64,000 bases of DNA from Bacteroidota bacterium. GTDB taxonomy: Bacteria; Bacteroidota; Bacteroidia; Flavobacteriales_D; Sanyastnellaceae. Below the pieces are notes generated by a model. That model saw nothing but the letters and a program-made list of their open reading frames with translations. It was not told where the DNA came from and did no database searches. Position 1 is the first letter of the stretch, and each line of letters opens with the position of its first letter. The position numbers and the translations under genes were made by a program. Location: NCBI GenBank assembly GCA_002746975.1, contig NVXE01000006.1:121110-185109 (forward strand). Direction: 5' to 3'. Shown piece after piece: positions 1 through 6,498 of the stretch.

Positions 1-97
1 ATATTCAACAATAAATCTACTATAGCCATATTTTATTAGTCTTCTCGGTTATAGCTGAATAATCATTCTATAAACACTAATAACAACTCCCTCAACA

Positions 98-940
98 TTA
101 CAACTGTAAAATGTTTTTTTGGTGCCAAGCCAGGTATTTTAAGTCCGGTTTTTGAGATAGCTTATGAGGCAAATTTGCAGACTGCCCATCATATGCCCAA
201 ACCAGAGATTTCGATGCTATTCCATTAACTCTTTCGCTAATTAACAGCTCCATATTCTCATTAAACCCTATCGCTCCCCTATCGAATAGCTTATGGTGGA
301 TTAAACAAAGCGCAATACCATTACTTATTTCACATGGGCCATCCGCAGCATGAGGCTTTATGTGTGCGGCCTCTACGCCCACTGTCACATCTCCTACCCT
401 AATATCGTTTCCACAAATTGCACATGCCCTATCATAAGCATCTAGAACTTCATGCCTGAATTTAGGGTCTCGCTTAGACCTAACAAATTGTCTAGAAACT
501 TGTGACAATTGAACATCGACTAAAATGTCATCGATTAAAGTTTCAGGAAATTGGCTTATCAACGCACCCACTATTTCATCAAACAGCTTATCATTCTTAG
601 ATAATGCATCTGCAAAAGATTCTTCTAAATATCCTATAGGGTTAACTCTATCCAAGTCACTCTTTTTAGCATCACCTGAAATACCTATAAAGCCTTCTAC
701 AACCCAAAGTTCATCATTTTGCAATCTAATAAATGGATATAAAGGCCTAGGGTTAAGTCCCGACTTCCCTCCATACTTCCTCAACAGTTGAGATAATTTA
801 TCGTTAACCTCACTCCATCTAAGTTCCTTATTTTGTCTTAAAGCTCCAAGAGCAAGGAGAAGTAAAAGTGGCTTATGAGGCGCATAATCGTCACCCCTTC
901 TCCATGATTTTATTTTTGAAATTTTCTCTAACCAATCCAT
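98..940 (-). CDS. Phosphorothioation-dependent McrA-like restriction endonuclease (SBD-HNH)
   Basis: This is probably a type IV restriction enzyme that recognises sulfur-modified (phosphorothioate) DNA and cuts it, acting against foreign or Dnd-modified DNA in the cytoplasm. The N-terminal half has the hallmarks of the sulfur-binding domain of the ScoMcrA family: PHKPLLLLLALG at residues 21-32 and LYPFIRLQND at 67-76, including the Tyr-Pro pair known to contact the sulfur pocket. The C-terminal half is an HNH nuclease with Cys173-x2-Cys176, AAHIKPH around His193 and LCLIHH with Cys212 and His215/216, giving a zinc-stabilised beta-beta-alpha fold. At 280 aa it matches the compact members of the family. 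No dnd or ssp modification genes are in view, so it looks solitary. It lies in the accessory patch beside decayed genes. The family call rests on motif recognition, and the DNA target is inferred. Confidence 0.85.
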   Translation of the reverse strand: MDWLEKISKIKSWRRGDDYAPHKPLLLLLALGALRQNKELRWSEVNDKLSQLLRKYGGKSGLNPRPLYPFIRLQNDELWVVEGFIGISGDAKKSDLDRVNPIGYLEESFADALSKNDKLFDEIVGALISQFPETLIDDILVDVQLSQVSRQFVRSKRDPKFRHEVLDAYDRACAICGNDIRVGDVTVGVEAAHIKPHAADGPCEISNGIALCLIHHKLFDRGAIGFNENMELLISERVNGIASKSLVWAYDGQSANLPHKLSQKPDLKYLAWHQKNILQL

Positions 941-1028
941 GAAGTGAAATTAAGTCATTTTGACTTTCTATTTCTTTATTTGTCAATTAATTGTACGTCA
1001 TCATAACAGTTTGATAATTTACTTTCGT

Positions 1029-1058
1029 TTGATTCCAACGAAGTGTGTAATACATTTG
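1029..1058 (+). promoter_or_regulatory. Bacteroidota-type promoter upstream of the zinc-ribbon gene
   Basis: TTG at 1029-1031 is followed after 19 nt by TACATTTG at 1051-1058. This matches the Bacteroidota housekeeping promoter (-33 TTG, -7 TAnnTTTG) in both boxes and in spacing. It would give a leader of about 70 nt before the ATG at 1132, which is longer than for most genes in this window. Confidence 0.55.
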
Positions 1059-1131
1059 AGAATAAAACCAGTTGTTAAAAACCCGAATCTCTTCATACAA
1101 TAATCCTGGAAGATTCACAAAACAGATATGA

Positions 1132-1323
1132 ATGGAAACTTATAAGTGTAGTAAATGTGGAATGTCTGTTAATGCATCTTGTGGCAATTGTAACGCCCCA
1201 TTAGTAAATGATGTACTCAAGTTAGATGATGGTCGAGAGGTACAGGTCTCGAAATGCCCAAATGGACATGGGAAAATAAAATCTCCTCTATGTTGTGGAG
1301 AAGATATGAGTTGTTCAGTTTAG
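1132..1323 (+). CDS. Small zinc-ribbon protein
   Basis: This is a 63-residue protein with many cysteines: a CSKCG knuckle near the N-terminus, CGNCNAP around residues 17-23, and further Cys/His positions (KCPNGHG, LCCGEDMSC) towards the C-terminus. The layout suggests one or two small treble-clef or rubredoxin-like zinc sites. Such proteins bind zinc and often act as small regulators or chaperone-like accessory factors, but nothing in the sequence fixes a function. It starts at ATG 1132 and has a good upstream promoter. It is followed closely by a decayed Fic gene, so it may be a survivor of the same accessory module. I do not recognise a named family with certainty. Confidence 0.6.
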   Translation: METYKCSKCGMSVNASCGNCNAPLVNDVLKLDDGREVQVSKCPNGHGKIKSPLCCGEDMSCSV

Positions 1324-1433
1324 GATTTAGATAAGATTAGTCGGAAACATACTGAAATTAGAGTTAATACTAATTGTCGCTAAAATCATACATTTTGGTT
1401 ATTAGTGATTCAATTAACGTGTGTAATCGGCTC

Positions 1434-2177
1434 ATGAAATATAATTGGGAACAAAGTGATTGGAGAAAATTCACATACGACGAAGATAAAAATGAGGAGT
1501 ATTACAATGTTTTCTCAGAAAAGTTAGGCATTGCAAAAGGAGGTTTGTCCTTTTTAGATGAAAAGCAACATTCAGACACATTAGTTGACATATTAGTTTC
1601 GGAGGCGATAAAAACATCAGAAATTTAGGGAGAGTTTTTGAGCAGAAAAAATGTGATTTCCTCAATAAAGATAAATATAGGTATGCCCTCTAACAGTTAT
1701 GTCGTTAGAGATGTAAGGGCTATAGGAATAGCTGAGATGATGTCAGTTGTTCATATGGATTATGAGTCATTACTGACAGGAAACATGTTGTTTCTGGAAG
1801 ACTGGGGAGAGAAGTTGTTCATTTTGTGGCTCCTACCCCCTCCTCAGTCCCAAAGGAAATGAGTTTATTTATTAAATGGTTTAATGAAACAGCACCAGGT
1901 GGAAAGAAAGTTCTCTGCTTTACGGTCTGCTATCGCTCATCTTTATTTTGAGAGTATTCATCCTTTTGAAGATGGGAATGGGAGAATTGGAAGATCTATA
2001 GCTGAAAAGGCTTTATTACAAACTGTTGGGCATCCATTGCTATTAAGTTTATCTGTCTCTATTGAAAAGATAAAGCCAAATATTACGAATCACTTAGAGT
2101 TAGAGTGGGCAGTAAGAGTAATGAGATTACAGAATGTGTACGTCTTCATAACTGTTGGACAAATTGCTTACGCCTAA
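1434..2177 (+). pseudogene. Decayed Fic-family protein with N-terminal DUF4172
   Basis: Fic proteins transfer AMP or related groups onto target proteins. The remnant begins MKYNWEQSDW at ATG 1434, the typical start of the DUF4172 domain that precedes Fic. It retains the catalytic motif HPFEDGNGRIGR, encoded at 1959-1994. The gene is broken at least three times. An in-frame TAG at 1626-1628 interrupts SEAIKTSEI and GEFLSRKN, where homologues read a Glu. Between about 1780 and 1795 a block of roughly 25 codons is missing and the frame changes, since SGRLGREVVHF and FIKWFNETAPGG continue in another frame. A second frame change near 1905-1915 leads into SALRSAIAHLYFESIHPFEDGNG. The C-terminus after about 2110 no longer resembles Fic. 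The mutations are scattered, so this is a true pseudogene and not one sequencing error. It lies in the accessory region. Confidence 0.85.
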
Positions 2178-2184
2178 TTTAGGC
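2172..2184. repeat. Short perfect palindrome GCCTAATTTAGGC
   Basis: This 13-bp perfect inverted repeat (6-bp arms, one central base) lies at the end of the decayed Fic reading frame and about 95 bp before the next gene. It could be an operator half-pair for a lost regulator or a scar of rearrangement. Both readings are inference, and no second copy was noticed in the window. Confidence 0.3.
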
Positions 2185-2277
2185 ATATAAATCGTCAGCG
2201 AAAGTTGGACAAAAATTACTAACACATGAAAAGGTGTTTCCTATTTATCGTAAATTAGAAATATTATTTTGCTAGCC

Positions 2278-3117
2278 ATGAACAAATTGTATAGCTTCTT
2301 AGATAAATATGGAATACCACTACTGCAACATAGTATTATATTTTCGCTAACTTTTGAGAGTAAGGATGATGACACAAGTAATGAGCTTGATCTACTGATT
2401 GATGAAGCTTTAGGAAACATCTATAGAACGGGGGATATCATTATTAGATTGAATAGAGAACCATGTTTTGAATGGCATACAAATTTCCCGAAAGAATTTT
2501 CAGAAGGACAAACTAAAGATGATCAAGCAGCATTAGATTATCTAACTGAAACTACAGGTTTTAATTTTGAGGATGTGTCGTGTATTCCTGAACGACCATT
2601 ACTAAACGGTCATCCATTCCTAATAATGCTTGAATTAGAAGGAGAGTATCATGCCAAATTTGCTGAGGGTATATTAACAGGGAATCTTGTAATCAGAGAG
2701 AAATTCCACGAAGATGGGAGGCTTCAGTTAAATTTCATCAACTCATTTGGAATGATTAATAAAGTGGTTGGTAATGTTGGAATTGATGGTATAATAAAAG
2801 ATTTTGGAGAGTTAGAAGAAGTAGAAGGAGATCTATGGCTATCAACCCATCTTATTCATGACCAGCTGAAATCAATTTCACCTTTAAAAAAAGTGACAGG
2901 AAATTTTAATTTAAAACACACAATGACTTCTCTTAAAACTCTTGAATTCGTTGGTGGAAATTTGAATTTAAGGAAAACAAAAATTACAGACATTTCATCT
3001 CTCCGATTTGTTGGAGGAAATGTGCTCGTATCTAAATCTCAGCTGCCTAATATAGATTTTTCAAAAGTAAATATTGGTGGTAAATTAAAATCCTTCAATG
3101 ATGATTTTATCATCTAA
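2278..3117 (+). CDS. Hypothetical protein with leucine-rich-repeat-like C-terminus
   Basis: This is a protein of 279 aa from ATG 2278; a TTG three codons upstream is possible but less likely. I do not recognise the N-terminal half (about residues 1-160), which has no signal peptide or membrane segment and is rich in acidic residues. From about residue 165 to the end it shows irregular repeats with an L/V-x-G-x-L/F-x-L pattern (VEGDLWLS, VTGNFNLKHT, VGGNLNLRKT, VGGNVLVSKS, IGGKLKSF). These resemble the right-handed repeats of receptor-L or leucine-rich-repeat domains used for protein binding. It is intact although both neighbours are decayed. A cytoplasmic binding role in the accessory patch is a guess. 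Confidence 0.6.
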   Translation: MNKLYSFLDKYGIPLLQHSIIFSLTFESKDDDTSNELDLLIDEALGNIYRTGDIIIRLNREPCFEWHTNFPKEFSEGQTKDDQAALDYLTETTGFNFEDVSCIPERPLLNGHPFLIMLELEGEYHAKFAEGILTGNLVIREKFHEDGRLQLNFINSFGMINKVVGNVGIDGIIKDFGELEEVEGDLWLSTHLIHDQLKSISPLKKVTGNFNLKHTMTSLKTLEFVGGNLNLRKTKITDISSLRFVGGNVLVSKSQLPNIDFSKVNIGGKLKSFNDDFII

Positions 3118-3170
3118 TTCTTTGACAGATAGCCAGGTGAGTTTCTATTAAGAACTATAAAACAAATTAA

Positions 3171-3830
3171 ATGAGATTTTTTTTCCTTGATGTTGAGACA
3201 GCCAATCCTGACCAATCCTCGATATGTCAAATCGGTATAGCTTTATCTGAAAATGGGTAAATGGTAAAGAGTTAGAATTGGCTAATAAATCCAGAAGATT
3301 ATTTTGACCATTTCAATGTAGCGGTTCATGGGATTACAGAATCCGATGTTGTTAATGAAAGTCTTTTTAGTGAGGTCTATAAGGAATTGTCATCATTAGT
3401 CACAAACCAAATAGTAGTTCATCATACAGCATTTGACAAAGTTGCGATTAATGCTGTTTGTAAGAAATATAAACTAAAGCCACCTAACCTGACTTGGATT
3501 GATTCAGTTAGAGTGGTTAGACGAGTGTATCCTGTGTTTATATCAAGAGGGTATGGGTTAAAGAATTTAACTAACCATTTTGGAATTAAGTTTAAACATC
3601 ACGATGCCGAAGGAGATGCTATTGCAACACATAAGATTGTCAATCATTGTTTAGTCGATTCTAAGACTGAAATTGAGCATTGGAGGGAAAATCAATTCAG
3701 GAGCACCCAATCAACAAAAACTGTTGGAGGAGGAGTTATTGGATTTATAGATTCGAAAGTAGATTCGAATGGTAATCTTTTTGGGGAGACATCAATATCC
3801 TCTTTGGTGGAGCCGGGGGGAGTACTTTGA
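3171..3830 (+). pseudogene. Decayed DEDDh 3'-5' exonuclease (DNA pol III epsilon-like)
   Basis: The reading frame from ATG 3171 starts MRFFFLDVETANPD, the Exo I motif of DnaQ-like exonucleases. It later shows the Exo II region (HHTAFDKVAINAV) and the Exo III motif HHDAEGDAIAT, so all catalytic blocks were once present. Two in-frame stops interrupt it after ENG: TAA at 3258-3260 and TAG at 3273-3275. Flanking residues on both sides align with intact family members (..GNWLINPEDYF..HGIT). The part after the second stop stays open to 3830, but no good start precedes the lost Exo I motif, so an active enzyme is unlikely. The last ten codons (SSLVEPGGVL) are not exonuclease sequence; they are the 17-bp copy of the tmRNA 3' end, so the gene end was created or altered by integration. 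Confidence 0.8.
3807..3823. repeat. Attachment-site repeat, distal copy of tmRNA 3' end
   Basis: GTGGAGCCGGGGGGAGT is identical to 4052-4068, the 3' end of the tmRNA gene, 245 bp away in direct orientation. Here the flank reads TGGTGGAGCC, which on the minus strand gives GGCTCCACCA, i.e. acceptor end plus an encoded CCA. This copy thus looks like the original tmRNA terminus displaced by an insertion (attR), while the copy joined to tmRNA lacks CCA. Confidence 0.75.
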
Positions 3831-3940
3831 AATACTCAAATAAAACCCGAACAAAAACTCGCGGATACTAAACATCAAGAATAACCGCAACTAAATCGCC
3901 GACGGTTCTCCCCCCTTTCACTCAGAGGGAACTACGCTCG

Positions 3941-4048
3941 AGCGCTATGCGCTTAGCAATACTGCGAGCACATAGTCATCAAACAAGTTTGTGACTAGTA
4001 CTCGAGCATATTGCTGAACGACTTCGTCGTTCTCGAGCTAGTAGTCAC
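3941..4048. repeat. Hairpin-rich non-coding segment between att copies
   Basis: No gene is visible in this stretch. It holds nested inverted repeats: AGCGC-TAT-GCGCT at 3941-3953; AGTCATCAAAC-AA-GTTTGTGACT at 3974-3996 (one bulged T); and a large imperfect stem pairing 3991-4006 with 4032-4048. The large stem encloses the perfect hairpin GAACGAC-TTC-GTCGTTC at 4016-4032. Together they could form a cruciform or a structured RNA. The segment is bounded by the tmRNA-end direct repeats, so a small mobile or REP-like element is the likeliest reading. Confidence 0.6.
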
Positions 4049-4051
4049 TTC

Positions 4052-4068
4052 GTGGAGCCGGGGGGAGT
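4052..4068. repeat. Attachment-site repeat, tmRNA-proximal copy
   Basis: This is the second copy of the 17-bp repeat; it forms the 3' acceptor and T-arm side of the tmRNA gene. Next to the discriminator base (4053) the minus strand reads CGA instead of CCA, as expected if an integrated element supplied a substitute 3' end. Confidence 0.75.
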
Positions 4069-4452
4069 CGAACCCCCGTCCAAACAAGGGAGAACTGGGA
4101 TTTCTACATGTTTATTCCGTGATTATTTTTCGACTTGAGGATGGCCATGGACAGCCCACCTAAAGCTTAGTTCATTAGAGTTTCGCGCTAGGAGAAGAAC
4201 GCTCCCTTAACTAGTCCCATTTGCCTGATACCCCATAGATGCCGCGGAAGGGTCCGTACGTTGCATCGGGATAGCTCGTTCAACTATCTAATAGAAGAAT
4301 AAGGCATAATCAACTGAGTTGACTAGGCTGCGAGCGCGTAGGAAGTGTTGTCATTTCTGACTATTGAATTTCGAGATTAACGAGTTGAAAAACAAAGAAC
4401 TCGACATGCTTACACAATTAACCATCTTGCTGTCAAATCCAAGATCGGCCCC
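4053..4452 (-). ncRNA. ssrA: Transfer-messenger RNA (tmRNA)
   Basis: tmRNA rescues stalled ribosomes and tags the nascent chain for proteolysis, working with SmpB. The 5' end GGGGCCG (from 4452) pairs over 7 bp with CGGCUCC at the 3' end (discriminator A at 4053), forming the alanine-type acceptor stem. The T-arm GGACGGGGGUUCGACUCCCCC is directly inside it. The tag frame follows the conserved UAGUC context: resume codon AGA at 4358-4356, then codons for RNDNTSYALAA and stop TAG at 4325-4323. The tag ends in the expected YALAA degron. CCA is not encoded (CGA instead), so the CCA end would have to be added by the nucleotidyltransferase. The 3' end is the target of the integration described next to it. 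The length of 400 nt is normal. Confidence 0.95.
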
Positions 4453-4470
4453 AATAAATAAAGAACGATG

Positions 4471-4478
4471 CAAAGGTA
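4471..4478 (-). promoter_or_regulatory. -7 box for tmRNA
   Basis: The minus strand reads TACCTTTG, a perfect TAnnTTTG box, 18 nt upstream of the mature tmRNA 5' end. This implies a short leader removed by RNase P. No clear -33 TTG is seen. Confidence 0.5.
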
Positions 4479-4490
4479 GGAGGGATTGAG

Positions 4491-4498
4491 TAAATTGC
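4491..4498 (+). promoter_or_regulatory. -7 box 4 nt before the start of the saccharopine-dehydrogenase-like gene
   Basis: TAAATTGC is followed by exactly 4 nt and then ATG 4503. It fits the recurrent box-N4-ATG geometry of this window and predicts a leaderless transcript. Confidence 0.45.
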
Positions 4499-4502
4499 GG
4501 GC

Positions 4503-5714
4503 ATGAAATTTGGTCTAATAAAAGAAGGAAAAGTGCCGCCTGATGAGAGAGTGGCGCTAACACCTGAGCAGTGTGCGGAGTTTAAGGCGAAATGGCCTGA
4601 TGTGGAGCTAGTAGTGCAGGCTAGTGAAGTGAGGCGAATTCCTGCGGAAGAGTACCGGGCGGCGGGGATTTCTGTGGTGGAGGATGTAAGCGATTGCGAT
4701 GTGCTAATAGGTGTGAAGGAAGTGAACGAGGAGGACTTGATAGAGGGGAAAACATACTTGTTTTTCAGCCATACGTATAAATTGCAGCCTTATAACGCTC
4801 GGCTTTTAGCAGCGATACTTGAGAAAAAGGTGAGTTTGATAGACTACGAAGTGCTGAAGAAGCCCGATGGGAGGAGGATAATAGGTTTCGGGCGTTATGC
4901 TGGGATTGTGGGGGCGTACAATGGGCTGAGGGCTTGGGGTTTAAGGGAGAAGTCGTTCGAACTTCCTAGGGCGATTGATGGTAAGGATTTAGACCAAATG
5001 ATTACTTCCGCTCGAAGCGTGAGCTTTCCTGGAGGAATGAAGATCGTGCTGACGGGGTTTGGACGAGTGGGACGTGGAGCTGCGGAATTGCTAGAAAAGG
5101 TAGGGGTGCGCGAGGTCGGGAAGGACGAGTTTTTATCGGTCGAATTTAATGACGGTCCTGTTTTTACTCATCTCGGCTTAGGAGATTATAATGCGAGGGT
5201 AGATGGAGGAAAGTTCGATAGGGAGGCGTTCAAAAACGACCCGTCGGAGTTTAAGAGTACCTTCCTCCCCTATGCCTGTGCCGCAGATATGTACATAGCG
5301 GGGCATTATTATAGCGATGGTTCTCCATACATTATTACGAAAGAAGATTTAAGGAATGACGATTTACGACTTAAAGTCGTAGCAGATGTAAGTTGCGATA
5401 TCGACGGACCAGTAGCATGTACGCTGAAACCATCCACTGTGGCGGATCCTGTTTATGGATATGATCCCATTAATGAATGTGAGTGCGCTTTCGATAAAAA
5501 GGGCGCTATTACAGTAATGGCCGTTGATAATTTACCGTGTGAACTTCCTAGGGATGCTTCTAAGGGCTTCGGAAGGGAGATGCTAGACCACGTTATCCCA
5601 TTACTAATAGAGGGTGATAAAGACGGAGTACTAGAAGGTGCTAGAGAAACCAACCTAAACGGGAATCTTTGCGAGAAGTTCAAATACCTAAGCGATTACG
5701 TAGCGAATTCGTAG
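4503..5714 (+). CDS. Saccharopine dehydrogenase (L-lysine-forming)-like NAD(P) oxidoreductase
   Basis: This soluble enzyme belongs to the AlaDH/PNT-fold superfamily and resembles fungal LYS1, which interconverts saccharopine with lysine plus 2-oxoglutarate. The N-terminal domain carries DERVALTP (Arg16), LIGVKEVNEED (Lys72) and FFSHTYK (His90), matching the catalytic Arg/Lys/His set of LYS1. DGRRIIGFGRYAGIVGAYNGLRAW follows near residues 121-145. The central Rossmann part has LTGFGRVGRGAAELL (about 183-197). VVADVSCDI and AVDNLPCELPRDAS near the C-terminus match the LYS1 closing segment. Length is 403 aa against about 370 in yeast. Direction and substrate in vivo are unproven: an alanine-dehydrogenase-like activity is a weaker alternative. 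It is monocistronic, and its promoter lies between it and divergent tmRNA. Confidence 0.75.
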   Translation: MKFGLIKEGKVPPDERVALTPEQCAEFKAKWPDVELVVQASEVRRIPAEEYRAAGISVVEDVSDCDVLIGVKEVNEEDLIEGKTYLFFSHTYKLQPYNARLLAAILEKKVSLIDYEVLKKPDGRRIIGFGRYAGIVGAYNGLRAWGLREKSFELPRAIDGKDLDQMITSARSVSFPGGMKIVLTGFGRVGRGAAELLEKVGVREVGKDEFLSVEFNDGPVFTHLGLGDYNARVDGGKFDREAFKNDPSEFKSTFLPYACAADMYIAGHYYSDGSPYIITKEDLRNDDLRLKVVADVSCDIDGPVACTLKPSTVADPVYGYDPINECECAFDKKGAITVMAVDNLPCELPRDASKGFGREMLDHVIPLLIEGDKDGVLEGARETNLNGNLCEKFKYLSDYVANS

Positions 5715-5763
5715 GTTGATTCACAGTTGTGTGGTGTTGTGTCATGTAAATAATACATCTAAT

Positions 5764-6492
5764 TTACTGAGCTACAAAAGCGTAGCTGAGTGTTCCCTCT
5801 TGACGCCGAGACGAGTTGGTAGATTTTAGAAATTGAGATGCGAATGCCGATTTTAATGCAGCCTGAGCGAAGCACGAGCTTGGGGAGGCGCCCGATATAA
5901 TTTCTGCAGAAAAGACTTTTCCCGAATTGTCAACTACTATTTTCACTACGATATCTGCACGACCTCGACATTGGTAACCTGGCACGTCTAAATGAAGAGG
6001 GACTCTTCCTTCTAAATCGAACCTCACAGTAACTCGGCCTTCATATTGCTTATCCCAATCGTCCATAGTATCAACGGAATTTGAGTACGACGAAGAATCT
6101 AATTTGGGCACACCTACTGTTTCGAAAGACTTTTCCTCTTCGCTTAACCTGTCAAATTCCGATGCTTCTAATGCAGCGAGATCAGCTGCGACTTCGGCTT
6201 CTAGCTGAGCTAAATCGTCCGCTGAAATTCCGGTACTGCGTTTTTCCGATGACGACTCCTTTGAAGCATCGGATCGAAGATTAGAAATTCTCTCCTCCAA
6301 CCTATCTTCGAACGTTTTCGATTTCGATTCTTCGAGCAACTCATTCATTTTCGACTCATCAAAAAAATCGACTTCAGCATATTGTTCCGAAGCGGGCTCA
6401 ACATCCGACACCGTAACACGAGTTAAAACGAACAATGCTACAGCATGAATCGCCAACGTATATAAAATCGCTTTTTGAACCCCTGCTCCCAT
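5764..6492 (-). CDS. TonB-like C-terminal domain protein, inner-membrane anchored
   Basis: This is likely an energy-transducer-like protein bridging the inner membrane and periplasm. From ATG 6492 (a TTG two codons earlier is possible) it has one N-terminal membrane helix (AILYTLAIHAVALFVLTRVTV). A long Glu/Ser-rich, probably extended region runs over residues 35-145. The C-terminal domain has YQCRGRADIVVKIVVDNSGKV, ASPSSCFAQAALKSA and the ending GTLSYAFVAQ, which is the form of TonB C-terminal domain usual in Bacteroidota. The two Cys of the C-terminal domain may form a disulfide. It starts 6 nt after the stop of the Ala-rich gene, so the two are co-transcribed. No ExbB/ExbD genes are close. 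Confidence 0.75.
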   Translation of the reverse strand: MGAGVQKAILYTLAIHAVALFVLTRVTVSDVEPASEQYAEVDFFDESKMNELLEESKSKTFEDRLEERISNLRSDASKESSSEKRSTGISADDLAQLEAEVAADLAALEASEFDRLSEEEKSFETVGVPKLDSSSYSNSVDTMDDWDKQYEGRVTVRFDLEGRVPLHLDVPGYQCRGRADIVVKIVVDNSGKVFSAEIISGASPSSCFAQAALKSAFASQFLKSTNSSRRQEGTLSYAFVAQ

Positions 6493-6498
6493 TCGCAA

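Noticed and set aside
1132-2177. Zinc-ribbon plus Fic as a toxin-antitoxin pair
   Set aside because: The Fic part is broken in several places and the zinc-ribbon protein has no Fic-inhibitory motif.
1626-3275. Stop-codon reassignment or programmed readthrough to explain TAG/TAA in the Fic and exonuclease frames
   Set aside because: Other genes in the window end normally with TAG, TAA and TGA, and the Fic gene also has deletions and frame changes, so decay is simpler.
4351-4563. Open frame on the minus strand covering the tmRNA 5' part
   Set aside because: It is the tmRNA sequence itself with its acceptor stem and tag; the translation matches no protein style and overlaps the start of the next gene.
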